Positions 1 to 10,641 of a stretch of 64,000 nucleotides of DNA are shown here, piece after piece (the first letter of the stretch is position 1; each line of letters starts with the position of its first letter). The DNA is from Diplolepis rosae. Lineage: Eukaryota > Arthropoda > Insecta > Hymenoptera > Diplolepididae. The stretch is taken from NCBI GenBank assembly GCA_030998225.1, contig JAPYXD010000308.1:8380001-8444000 (forward strand). Direction: 5' to 3'. The translations under genes were made by a program, and so were the position numbers. A model generated the notes under the pieces. It was given only the letters and a program-made list of their open reading frames with translations, was not told where the DNA came from and did not search any database.

Positions 1-2005
1 TGAGCTTGTTAAATTTGGATTGTCTTGAAGTGGAAAAAAATGTCTGATTTCTAATAATTTTGTTATTAGAATAACGTTTATGACTTTAATAAAGAGTATA
101 AGTTTAGATTTGTTGTTAATTTAGATTCTTTACTTTTTAACGCTTATAGTTTTACCGAATTACATAGAATTCCTAAAGTAATAGAAATTAGAAACTTAAA
201 TTCTTAATTTTACGAAACATGAATTTCAAAATAAAATAATACAACGCAGATAGATAAAAGAGACGTAAATTAAAAAATTGATTAAATACATATACATAAA
301 TAGAAAAATAAGTAAAGTCCATTTGTAGATAAAGCAATTTTTTCAGAACACTTATGAGAGACCTCAACTATTTCACTGCTTTGGACTATAATATAATCCT
401 AATATATTTCATTAATTAATAATTAATTTCATAGTACAATACAATATTAACAAATTATTAGTTCAAATTCCAAACAGTATTTTTGAAATGTTTATATTTT
501 TTAAAAAGTTTGATTTAATTACAATAGTAATACATAGTGCATATACTATATTGTATTTATTGTAATATGTTGTATAATATGAAAAATAATCAAATTTTAT
601 AATAACGGCATTAATTATTAGTATTAATATTTAAACTAACGCAAAACTATTATAAAATAAAGAACATGACACAAATAATGCAATTCCCGACAGAATTTGG
701 AAATTAGATTTTTGCCTAAAGTGAATTTCTTAACCTTTTCGAAGAGAATAAATTTTTGTAAAAAATATGAAGATCTCATTGGATTATTATCACCCTCGTG
801 AAAATAAATACCAGTTTTAGACCACGTATACCGCAGGTAAAGTGCTTGATCTTAAATTGGTCTTAAGGTAGCTTGATCGTTTTTGAAAAAAAATTATAGA
901 CTGCTCTGAAACTTGGAGATTATCTTAATAAAATATGCTAGATTCATTTGGAAAAAATAAATAACGTGGTTGACGATGTCATTGCCGAAAAAATCGCTAC
1001 CGAAAAAATGTCAGTTTAACACGTAGTCTTATGGGATTCCTCATCAAAATCGGCGAAACTCGGGAACAAAACACAAGTCCCCATAAATCAAATATATAAT
1101 AGTACTTTCGATTTCGAGGAATCTATTAGTATTATAAAAACAAAGGGTTGACGACTTCAATCAAGAGAAAATTGCGAAAAAGGTACAGAATATAGAAATC
1201 GCCTCGAGGTGAAACTAATAATTTTTTATTATCGCTTTTTTCCGGGGACATTTCCGCGATTTCTTACCCTTCTACTCAGATGTTACTATAATACATATGA
1301 TTATTAAAAAAAATAAGTAGCAATGAGCATTCATGTAACACGTGCCCCCACGGTGCCCCTCATTTCATACGACACCAAACGATCAAGCGACCTTAAAGTG
1401 GTATGTTCTGGCTCCCAGAAGACCACGAGAATTTTGCCTCTCACGGGTAAAATCCTAATAATCACATAATTATTGGGGTTTTAATTTATTTATGAATGGC
1501 ACAAATCGATAATGGGTCGTTAGTAATGATTGATGATACGTTAGCAACGTCACTAGAAATTACGTCACGTTTCAAAATGGCCGCTAGATACCACAAGGGT
1601 TGCAAATATACAGAAATAATTAAAGAGATCATTAAGATACATTTATATACGTATATTTTTTAATGTAATATATACAATAATATAAACAATTTCAAACTCT
1701 TATATTAATGTTTGAATATGTTTCTGAACATTTGTATTAAAGTAAAGACGTAGCTTTCAATAATACGGAAAATATTTTAATAAATTCTAAATACATTTTT
1801 TTGGTATCAGATTTCTTATGGACTAAATCTTATGAAACATAGTTTTATAATACTATCCAACCGTAAAATAAGTATTATGAAGATATCGAGAAAATAAAGC
1901 AGTTCGACTGAGAGAACCGTAATGTACTAGCATTCGCTCATATGGGCCTTTTTTTATTAGAAAGTATAACACCTCCTTTTAGTAAATATTTCTTGTTTAA
2001 AAATT
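1..2005. other. AT-rich non-coding stretch
   Basis: About 2 kb of A/T-rich sequence without an ORF, tRNA-like fold or tandem repeat that I can support. A slightly less AT-rich patch around 1330-1600 contains two TACGTCAC/ACGTCAC-type words but no recognisable gene. Confidence 0.6.
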
Positions 2006-2269
2006 TGTAACGGTGTGTATCTCCTCCTCTGGTCGAGCTGGTCGTCCTCCGCCGGATGCTGCAGTCTGCCAGGGTCGAACGTGAGGACAGGAGAAGTCAT
2101 AATAACGAGACAGTCATTTTATTAACAAAAGCAATAGAATGGTTTATTGTCCTATTCAAACACATTACATATCCAGGGTATAACTACCCGTGTCGGTGGT
2201 ACCGGTATCGAGGTCGGTAGTCGTCGTCTGTTATAAAAGATGGCGTTCTGACAATCGCGGCCCGTCACA
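2006..2269 (+). repeat. LTR-like terminal repeat (single copy)
   Basis: The segment opens with TGTAACGG and closes with CCGTCACA, so its ends are imperfect inverted repeats of the TG...CA type seen in LTRs. It contains a TATA box (TATAAAAG, 2232-2239). TGG-initial sequence that could prime reverse transcription follows within four bases of the end. AATT stands on both sides and could be a 4-bp target duplication. I found no second copy in the window, so it is either a solo LTR or the 5' LTR of an element whose 3' end is missing. The pol remains from 4163 onward may or may not belong to it. Confidence 0.4.
2232..2239 (+). promoter_or_regulatory. TATA box inside LTR-like repeat
   Basis: TATAAAAG lies about 30 bases before the end of the LTR-like block, in a GC-richer context. 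This spacing would suit initiation near the U3/R border. Confidence 0.3.
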
Positions 2270-2271
2270 AA

Positions 2272-2289
2272 TTGGCAGCGTGGCCCCGG
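2272..2289 (+). promoter_or_regulatory. possible primer-binding site
   Basis: TGGCAGCGTGGCCCCGG begins three nucleotides after the LTR-like block. LTR retrotransposon primer-binding sites start with TGG (complement of tRNA CCA) just inside the 5' LTR. I could not assign the tRNA. Confidence 0.3.
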
Positions 2290-2439
2290 AGCGAGTTGGG
2301 CCGGCGGCGGTGCACCTCGGCTATCGCCGAGTCCCGGAAACCTTCCCTTTCCCACGGTCGGTCAGGTCGGTACGGTGAAGGGGAGGGGGAGGGGGTCGGT
2401 TTAGTCGGGTCGGCTGGCCGGGTGAGCGCACTGCCGGAG

Positions 2440-2930
2440 GTGAGGTAGTCAGGAACGCCTGAAGCCACAGTACCTGAAGCCCGTGGGCCGATCATGGGAA
2501 CGCCCATCCATCGGCACACAGGTCGGCTTGTGTTCTCCCCGGGACGTCGCGTCCTCGTGTCGTCCGCCGCCGAGGGTGGGGTGATCAGGAACGCCTGAAG
2601 TCACCGCACCCGAAACCCGTGGGCCGATCAAGGAAACGCCCATCCGTCGGCACACCGGTCGGCTCGGGTCTCTTGGGTCTCTCGTGGTTGACGCATCGCC
2701 GACGGTGGGTTGATCAGGAACGCCTGAAGTCACCACACCCGAAGCCCGTGGGCCGATCATGGAAACGCCCATCCATCGGCACACAGGTCGATTAGCGTCG
2801 TTTGGGCCTCTAGGAGTCGATGCGTCGCCGAGGGTGGGGTGATCAGGAACGCCTGAAGTCACCACACCCGGAACCCGTGGGCCGATCATGGAAACACCCA
2901 TCCATCGGCTCACCGGTCGGCTGGCGTCTC
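2440..2930. repeat. GC-rich minisatellite, 4 units of ~128-134 bp
   Basis: Four head-to-tail units start near 2449, 2583, 2713 and 2841. Each carries AGGAACGCCTGAAG, then CCCGTGGGCCGATCA, then ACGCCCATCC(A/G)TCGGC in the same order. The spacing between those blocks and the tail is variable. Several overlapping ORFs cross the array on both strands, but they are by-products of the repeat. It lies directly downstream of the LTR-like block, where some LTR elements carry leader repeats. Confidence 0.85.
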
Positions 2931-3078
2931 CTCGTAGAGGACGGTACGTCGGGTAGTTCGTCTACAGGTAAGTACGGCGTCCAGGCAAGTATGTCGTCCA
3001 GGTAGGTCGTCGATTTGGTGGCGCCTCAGCTCGTCCTCGAGCTGGCTCTTCTGCAGTCGGTACACCCATGATACTGCC

Positions 3079-3357
3079 ATGGTGTCAGGTAAAATAACTG
3101 GTAGCTGGTTCGGTTGTTTAAGCGGTGCTAAACAAGATAGTCAGCTTGCAAAAATAGTAGATTTGAATCAAAAGGGTAATTTAGTAATAAAACCAATTAG
3201 AAATAGAGAATTTTCAACTGATAATAAGTGCCAAAATATCCCTGATCCAATCCCTACAGAACAAGAATTAGGTAACACTCTTAAGTTAGATGATTCAAGT
3301 TTACACAAGACTCTAATTAATAATCAAAGTACACCTCCCCTCGGACTGGTACATTGA
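3079..3357 (+). CDS. unrecognised short ORF, perhaps a retroelement fragment
   Basis: A 92-codon ORF that is A/T-rich in its first 85 codons, unlike the GC-rich DNA on both sides. Its composition resembles the gypsy pol fragment that resumes at 4163. It has no zinc knuckle, protease or RT motif that I can see. The last codons run into the GC-rich block at about 3340, so its end is probably artificial. My best guess is an orphan piece of the Ty3/gypsy element cut by the 3340-4160 insert. Confidence 0.3.
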   Translation: MVSGKITGSWFGCLSGAKQDSQLAKIVDLNQKGNLVIKPIRNREFSTDNKCQNIPDPIPTEQELGNTLKLDDSSLHKTLINNQSTPPLGLVH

Positions 3358-4160
3358 CGAAGTCCTTCTCTTGGCTAAGCCAAAAAAGGACGGGTGGGGA
3401 GGCTTAGCAGACGGCCCTCGGGTCACGGAGGTTGTAGTGTCCCGATGAATCGGTGAACAAATGCAGGGGGCTCTATAGACGGGCATCTTCCCATTGCGTG
3501 AAGGGTGCCCTATAAACGGGTCTATTCCAGGTTGAGAGTGGGGGACGCTATAAACGCGTCCATACCCATGCATGGAGAAGGATGTATGCCCCAGGTAGCA
3601 GCGCTGAGAGAGAGTCTGAGAGTGCTTGTGAGGAATGAGTCAACTGAACGAATTTCAGCGCCGCATGACTGTGATATGTGTCCTACGAATGTGAGAGGAG
3701 AACCTATAGACGGTCTCCCTCTTGAAAGAGGCTAAGAGCGAATTGGTGTATGGAATCTCCTGGAGGACATTGCAAGGCCTCCGCAGTCTGTGACCAAGAA
3801 CAGTCCAAACAATCGATTCCGTATGGCGCCCCGCTGGGAATGCTTCGTCACCGAGTGGTGTTTTCCCCGGCCCACGAGGAGGCGAGGCTGCTGTGAGACT
3901 AGCTCTGCTGAGGTGGTGTTCCATGCGGGATCAAAAGCCAGCCCCTTCGGGACCTTGATTAGGTAGTGCGTATTGAAGACAGGTGTCGGAGCCTGTGTTG
4001 CCTCGAGCGAGTCCGGTCTGCCCGTGTATTCCGGGACCGGCTAAACGGAGGTTAGGCCTCAGGGAACTGGGGTAGGACTTCGGACCGAGGGTACACCCGT
4101 TCCCAACTATTCCGAACCGCTCCTCTACGCACGATGCGCTGGTAAAAATGAATCGGGACG
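3340..4160. repeat. GC-rich insert with spaced CTATARACGG motifs
   Basis: An abrupt GC-rich island between two A/T-rich retroelement pieces. Variants of CTATAGACGG / CTATAAACGGG / GCTATAAACGCG occur at about 3472, 3511, 3548 and 3707, each followed by a pyrimidine-rich stretch. No long ORF is present. A nested insertion, possibly the untranslated end of a non-LTR element, would explain the composition change. I could not identify a family or a clear target duplication. Confidence 0.45.
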
Positions 4161-4162
4161 GA

Positions 4163-5676
4163 AATTTTTGTATATCTTGATGATAGTTATATATACAAAT
4201 ACTCTAGAAGAGCACGAAATTAAATTTAACAATTTAGCAGAAAGACTTAGAAAAGCAAATCTTCACTTACAACCAGATAAATGCAAATTTTTACGACCCG
4301 AAGTAGGATATTTAGGTCATATAATTGATAAAAATGGAGTCCGTCCAGATCCAAAAAAGATAATAGCTGTAAAAAACTTTCCAGTTCCAAAAACACAGAA
4401 AAATGTTAAACAATTTTTAGGCTTAGCAGGATATTATAGACGATTTATTGATGGATTTTCAAGAATTGCAAGTCCTTTAAATCAACTTCTGAAAAAAGAT
4501 ATACCTTTTAATTGGACAGAAAAACAACAAGTAGCTTTCGATATTTTAAAAGAAAAATTATGTCAAGAACCAGTTTTACAACGACCCGATTTTTCACAAC
4601 CCTTTATACTCACAACAGGTGCCTCAGGATTTGCAATAGGAGGTATTTTATCACGAGGTAAAATAGGTAAGGATAAGCCAATAGCATATGCTTCACGTAG
4701 TCTAAGTGATACTGAGAAAGAAGCTCTTGCTATAATATTTTGCGTAACTCATTTTCGACCTTATTTGTAAGGAAGAAAATTTACTTTAGTGACTGATCAC
4801 AAACCTCTAGTTTGGTTTCAAAATTCTAAGGACCCTTGTTCACAAGTTTCACGTTGGAGATCGAAACTCGCAGAATATGATTTTGATGTAATTTACAAAG
4901 CAGGAAAAATTAATGTAAATGCAAACGCTCTCTCAAAAAACCCCATTGATGATAACAAAGAGAAATCAAGATATTTACAAGTTGATGACAATGATCCTTT
5001 TATGACTTCTCAAAAAAAAATGTTTCCGAAGAAAACCTTTACAAGAAATAAACAAAAAAACTCTGAATATGAGGTAAAACCTTTAAAACAAAGAAACTTG
5101 AATCCAGGAATCGTACCAGACGACGTAGATCATTTTAGCCAAATTCCAGAAGCCCAAATATTAAATATTGACTCAAGAATTCCAGAATTTTTTCAAGAAT
5201 GCTTTAGTGAAGAATCATTTAGTGAGATTCGTAAGAATATTTTAAAATACAAAAATTTATTTAAAAACTTGGCTTCAAGACTTATTTTTATGACAATATT
5301 TTTATTAAGTCCAGTGTTTTCCAAAAAATACGGAAATTTATCATGACAAACTATTACAACAAGAGCTCAAAAGAGAATAGAGCAAGAAAAAGCAAAAAAT
5401 TTGAATCGAAATGAAACTCAAGAAAAACTAGACGAAATTTTTTCTTCTAAACCTCTTGTGAAAAAACCATGAGGTAGGCCAAGAAAAAATCTAGTTACAA
5501 ATTTAAATAATATTCCCTCTCAAACAAAGAGAAAGAGAGGTAGACCAAGAAAACAAATATATGAAAATGAATTACCAGAAATAAATATGCAAAAAGGAAG
5601 CCGAAAAAAAGTAGAATCAGATTCCGACTCTGATCCTGATTATTTAGATTATTTGAAACAACCTCAAGCAAAAAAA
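4163..5676 (+). pseudogene. pol: Ty3/gypsy pol fragment: RT end, RNase H, basic linker
   Basis: A remnant of a Ty3/gypsy polyprotein. It begins at the RT catalytic YLDD (4173-4184), which is one frame away from what follows, so a frameshift sits right behind the active site. The RT thumb and connection (FLGLAGYYRRFI), the RNase H start (TTGAS, where family members usually have TDAS) and VTDHKPLVWF follow. In-frame stops lie at 4768 (TAA), 5344 (TGA) and 5470 (TGA). The linker after RNase H carries two AT-hook-like cores (GRPRK near 5473 and RGRPRK near 5540) and an acidic D/S run. At about 5675 the frame runs into an inserted GC-rich repeat and resumes at 8427. Gag, protease and the RT N-terminus are missing. 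Confidence 0.85.
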
Positions 5677-6809
5677 ATCTGCCCGCTTGGCGGGCACATT
5701 CTCACTGCGCGCTTCGCAGTCCGTAATACTCGATCGTCGCGCTGCGCGCTCCGGAATTTTTGAACGTCGCGCTTCGCGCTCCGTTCTTTCTGGACCTCGC
5801 GCTCCGCGCTCGCTCTTGTGCTCTTCGCATACGTTTAAATTTATTTCTTATAATTTAATACTGAAGCTCAAACCAACTTAATGATATTAAAGATGATGTA
5901 AATTAGTCATTTTCTCAAATTCACTAAGTGTCTTTTTCAGATTAAGTGAAACAGGAAATTGAATTTACTTAAGGCTCTATCGGCCTTAAGGAATACATTC
6001 TCATCATGACACTCGCGCTTCGCGCTCGATTTTCTGTATGCATTTTTGTAACTTTTTAATAAATTACATGATTATTGATAAATTTATTTTCTTCCAAATC
6101 TTTTAAAAAGGAAAAACAATCGTAGACTTTATTTAAGGAAATGATTTTGCAGAACAACGCTTATTTCGTATCACATATTTTGGTGAAAAAAATCGAATTT
6201 ATTTAATATTAAAAATCAAAACATAAAATATACATCCTGTCGAGAAATTTATCGATAAGAATGTGTAGACCTTATTTAGCAAAACAATTTTCATTTCAAA
6301 TTTTTTTTTGAATATCACATATTTTGTCTTAAAAATGGAATTTTTGAATTTTAATCGTATTTTCTGGAATTGAAACGAAAAATATATGTTTTATCAGAAA
6401 CTGTTTGAGACAAAACTTGTAGATCTTTTTGAAACTAACAACTTTGTATTCTTACGTTTTTTTCTTATTTTACATATTATTGTTAAAAAATTGAATTTTG
6501 GATTTTCAATAGTTTTTTTTTTAAATTAAAAAGAAAAATATGCATCTTATGAAAAAATGTTACAATTCAAATTTGTAGGACTTTATTTATTCAATAATAT
6601 TGTATCTTAACGTTTTTTCGTATCTCGTATAATTTAACTGGAAAATGGAATTTAGATATTGACTTTTTTCGAATTTGAATATGCTGTAATATTTCTAATT
6701 TTGATTTAATCAAAAAATGTTATCAGGATAATTTTTAGAGATTTATGAGCACTATCTAAAACCAGTATTGAAATTTTTGATTTTTTCAAAAAATTATTTT
6801 CAAAAACTT
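5677..6809. repeat. interspersed repeat family A, copy 1 (3' truncated)
   Basis: It starts after an A-run with TGCCCGCTTGGCGGGCA, a perfect small hairpin, followed by repeats of CGCGCTTCGCGCTCCG. About 1 kb of A/T-rich sequence then aligns with 7119-8060 and, in its later part, with 36231-36780. This copy stops near 6809 and lacks the CAGA microsatellite tail of the other copies. No ORF is shared between copies, so it behaves as a non-autonomous element. The family is not identified. Confidence 0.8.
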
Positions 6810-7118
6810 AATTAATTAATTATAGATAGGACTTGTATCGACCCTTTGATGAATATTCGATATATGTATAAATTGGCTTTAGGGTCCAGAAATAATGAAA
6901 ACTCAGTTCTTACATTCTTGCAAACGTGTCGACTCAGGTTGGAGTCCTCATCAGTGAGAATTTATTTCTATAAAAAAATACAAAGGAGGAATCTTAAAAA
7001 TTGCCCGTGTGGCGGATAAACATTGTAGTAAAAAAGTGATATAAGAATTGCAGGTGTGAAAATAAAATTGGACTAAGTGACAAAATTTGCGATACAGTAA
7101 AACTGTAACAAAACTGTA
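6810..7118 (-). repeat. hammerhead-bearing repeat fragment between two family A copies
   Basis: A roughly 300-bp segment separates the two family A copies. On the minus strand it shares the hammerhead core and a downstream block, CTGGACCCTAAAGCCAAT, with the plus-strand locus at 35.0-35.1 kb (CTGGACCTTAAAGCCAAT). It is therefore a second copy of the same repeat family. It carries no coding sequence. Confidence 0.6.
6915..6960 (-). ncRNA. hammerhead-ribozyme-like motif (GACA for GAAA)
   Basis: Minus strand: CTGATGA core; stem II GACTC/GAGTC with a six-base loop; then GACACGTTTG. The canonical second core segment is GAAA, so one core A is replaced by C and activity is doubtful. Stem I can form as CA/TG plus TTCT/AGAA with a two-base bulge. 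Stem III is only the self-complementary ACGT. The layout matches the array motifs at 17-32 kb and the locus at 35025, while the stem II sequence differs. Confidence 0.6.
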
Positions 7119-8235
7119 CAAAAAAATCTGCCCGCTTCGCGGGCACATTCTCATCGCGCGCTTCGCGCGCAGCTCGCTTCGCTCGCAAGTTTGAGCGCGC
7201 CTAGGGCGCGCGATTTGATCGTCGCGCTTCGCGCTCCGTTCTTCCTGGACCTCGCGCTTCGCGCTAGGTCTTGTGCTCTTCGCATACGTTTAAGTTTATT
7301 TCTTATAATTTAATACTGAAGCTCAAACGAATTTAATGATATTAAAGATGATGTAAATTAATCATTTTCTCAAATTCATTAAGTTTCTTTTTCAGTTTAA
7401 GTGAAACAGGAAATTCAATTTACTTAAGGCTCTATTGGCCTTAAGGAACACATTCTCATCATGACACTCGCGCTTCGCGCTCGATTTTCTGTATGCATTT
7501 TCGTAACTTTTTAATAAATTACATGATTATTGATAAATTTATTTTCTTCCAAATATCTCAAAAAAGAAAAACAATCGTAGACTTTATTTAAGGAAACGAT
7601 TTTGCAGAACAACGCTTATTTCGTATCTCACATATTTTGGTGAAAAAATCGAATTTTTTCAATATTAAAAATCAAAAAATTAAAATATACATCCTGTCCC
7701 GAAATGTCTTAGTGAGAATTTGTAGACCTTATTTGGCCAAACGTTTTTTTCGTATTTCACATATTATTGTTAAAAAATTGAATTTTGGATTTTCAATGGT
7801 TTTTTTTTTAAATTAATAAGAAAAATATGCATCTTATGAAAAAATGTTACAATTCAAATTTGTAGGTCTTTATGTAGAAAATAATATTGTATCATAACGT
7901 TTTTTCGTATCTCGTATAATTTAACTGGAAAATGGAATTTTGATATTGACTTTTTTCGAATTTGAATATGCTGTAACATTTCTAATTTTGATTTAATCGA
8001 AAAATGTTGTCAGGATAATTTGTAAAGATTTATGAGCACTATCAAAAACCAGCATTGAAATTTTTTATTTTTTCAAAAAGTTATTTTCAAAAACACAAAA
8101 GTAGTGCTCAATCCCTCAATTTTGATTGGATGTGGCTGGTTAACGAACTTGTCCTTACTTTTTCGGCTCCGATAAAGTGTACCAAGGCTCAATTCAATCT
8201 GATAATTCTGTCGAGAGTTATGCCGCACAAGACCT

Positions 8236-8302
<67 letters not shown>

Positions 8303-8425
8303 CTTTCGTAAAAACCATTTTTTCTGACTCAGGGGGTCTCAAAACGTAAAGATTTGATGAAAATTTCGAAAGTCATTTTTCACATAAAACCAATACCTTC
8401 TCATCCATGATGAGAATATAAAAAA
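7119..8425. repeat. interspersed repeat family A, copy 2 (longest copy)
   Basis: It opens with the same A-run and TGCCCGC-TTC-GCGGGCA hairpin as copy 1, followed by CGCGCTTCGCGCGC-type palindromes. It continues past the end of copy 1 through a CAGA microsatellite to a terminal block (CTGACTCAGGGGGTCTC, then ACCAATACCTTCTCATCC) shared with copy 3 near 36985-37070. The gypsy pol frame resumes right after it, so copies 1 and 2 plus the hammerhead fragment are nested in that element. Confidence 0.8.
8236..8302. repeat. (CAGA)n microsatellite
   Basis: About 16 uninterrupted CAGA/GACA tetranucleotides inside family A copy 2. A shorter run occupies the same place in copy 3 (36927-36963), so the run is an integral, length-variable part of the element. 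Confidence 0.95.
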
Positions 8426-8426
8426 A

Positions 8427-9108
8427 AGAAGAATGCCAAGAAGCCAAAAAATATTAATGGATTTGAAAGCGAAGAAAGTGAAAATTATTTTTCAACCTCA
8501 GAAGATGAAATCAAGGACATTGAAACCTCATACGAAGGAAATAATGGAGAAAATTCTGAAGAAAATTTGGAAGAGAATTTTGAAGATGATCTTGAAGACG
8601 ATTTCGAAAAGAATTTCGAAACAATTTGTTGCAAAAAATTCAGAATCGGATGATTGGCTGGAAACTAGCAATGTTCTCGTATAATACTAGTGTACATGAA
8701 GGCACAAAATGCACACCTTATGAATTGGTTTTTGGTAAACTAGCTCGTGAACCTTCCAGTGAACCTTTATCACAACAAGAAAAATTACAAACATATGATG
8801 ATTATTTAATTAATTTCGTAACACAACTACACGAAATGCGAACACAAGCAAGAGAAAATCTCATAACAGCAAAAGAATGATCAAAAATGTACCATGATAG
8901 AAAAATAAACCCTTTGAAAGTAAAAATTGGGGATAATGTATTTTTATTAAAAGGAGGAAAAATTAAAAAACTAGATAATCAATACACAGGTCCTCACGAA
9001 GTTTTAGATGTACTAGGAAAAGGAAATGTAAAAATCAACATAAAAGGAAAACCGACAGTATTTCACGTCAATCGAATAAAAAGATCGCACATAAATATGC
9101 AAAATTGA
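8427..9108 (+). pseudogene. pol: Ty3/gypsy integrase C-terminal fragment
   Basis: Continuation of the interrupted pol. The first 190 bases encode, in one frame, an E/D-rich acidic stretch that fits the linker seen before the insertion. The sequence then jumps to integrase C-terminal residues (FSYNTSVHEGTKCTPYELVF). A conserved basic tail follows (DNVFLLKGG, then YTGPHEVLDV, a GPY/F-like module, and a final VNRIKRSH). A frameshift lies near 8650 and an in-frame TGA at 8878. The zinc-binding N-terminus and most of the catalytic D,D,E core are absent, so the element cannot supply integrase. The reading frame ends with TGA at 9106. Confidence 0.8.
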
Positions 9109-10238
9109 TTTACTGAATTTGAATTCAAATTCATAATAATATAAACTTTGCATAAAACCAAAGCGTTTAGAATAACTAAACCAAAAAATGTTTCAAACCA
9201 AAAGATGTTTTGAAATGTTATTCTAATCTTATTTTTTCTGTTCCAGAGATTCGAGAAGCTCACTGAACCTTCAAATTGCAATGAAAAAATTTCAATATAT
9301 TTTATGTTTTTTTTTCAGAATAAATTAAACTTCTTAAACTAGCAAGTATTTATCAAATTGATCAAAGTTTTTCAAGTTTTCTCTTCAGTACAAACTAAAA
9401 ATCTGAAAAAAAAAGATATTTCATCTTTAAAATTCTTATAAGTACCTTCTTTACGTTTTATTCAATCACTTTTATTTTTGTTCATTGACCATTCAGAGAA
9501 AAAATTAATACCTTTTTTTAGTAAGACAAATTCTAGTTTCCATTCGAATCATCATTTATATGAAAATATTTGCATTTTATTATTTTTTGTGCATAAAAGA
9601 AATACCTTTTCTGCCAAGAATAATTAAGCACTGCATAATTAGTGCCATCATAAATATAATTTTAATTTTATTTATTCTCCCATCAAGGGAACTTTTCTTG
9701 ATTCTCACCCTATTGGAAAAACAGTTTCAACAAGTATTGAGTCTGTAAATGTAAACTGTGCGATGACGTTACAAAATTGTTGAAGTGAAAATTGTTCTTG
9801 CAATAGAAATTAATGTGCAGCAATAACAGATAGAATGATAACTATTCTTCACATTTTTCCATGCACAAATAATTCTATTAATGTTACAAAAAAAAGACAT
9901 TAGAAAAACATTTGAAAGTACAAAAATTGTAAGAAAATCTATTCCCCTGTTATTATGTAAAATTGTTTTTCTTATGATTATTTTATCCGTTTAGTGGGAC
10001 GCCAATCAAATTGGGGTTGGTGCGATTAATTTTTAGAAACTTGTAACAATAGTAATAAGAAATCACAACCCAATTCTTTGAAGAAATCAATTTTAGATTC
10101 AACCAAGTTTTTTTCTCTTTACCAATTTACAACGCCTATTAATTCATATATGTAATCAATGATTCTAATATAATTCAATATCTATTATCAATATTCTGTA
10201 TGTTAACTTCTTTTTCATATACAACCAATGATGTATAG
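9109..10238. other. AT-rich spacer between two gypsy elements
   Basis: No LTR, zinc knuckle or transposase motif is visible. A 62-codon ORF at 9560-9748 is strongly hydrophobic, but it has no envelope hallmark and the flanks give no support. I treat the stretch as the decayed 3' end of the first gypsy element plus host DNA. Confidence 0.5.
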
Positions 10239-10479
10239 TGAAGGAGAAAGAATGATCAGGTAGCCAAGGCAGGCCGATTTATCGGATTTTAAAAAATCCA
10301 AAACAAAAAAATGAATAAACATTCTGATACGACTCGTGACCTACGAATGCCTATAGTTAAAACAATGAGGTGCCAGATGTCTCCAAAAGGACTCAGTTTG
10401 TTCTGGTTGCTTGTCCTGATCACTAGCTCTGAATACTCTTATTAAACTTTAGTCAATATTAATTGTAACTGGTTCTCTA
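10239..10479 (+). repeat. 5' LTR of gypsy-2
   Basis: Begins TGAAGGAGAAAG and ends TTGTAACTGGTTCTCTA, matching 15264-15477. It contains about 25 extra A-rich bases after GATTTAT compared with the 3' copy. Most of the rest is nearly identical. Confidence 0.88.
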
Positions 10480-10641
10480 AAATATATAATCATATCATAA
10501 GGAATCGGACTAATTACTTCGTACAGATCAGAAGTGGGATTCAAAATCGTGCGTGCCGCGCAAAAAAAAAAAATTTCACTAGGTAGAACTTAAAGAGTAA
10601 AGGTGCTGTGAAAGTACAAGCAGCAGTGAAAATAAAGTGTT

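Noticed and set aside
2190..2913. Overlapping ORFs in the GC-rich minisatellite
   Set aside because: Low stop-codon density in GC-rich tandem repeats explains them; no domain is visible.
8055..8342. ORFs rich in TDRQ or VCLS repeats
   Set aside because: Translations of the CAGA microsatellite on the two strands.
9560..9748. Possible envelope start for gypsy-1
   Set aside because: Hydrophobic, but short, with no furin-like site, cysteine pattern or following ORF.
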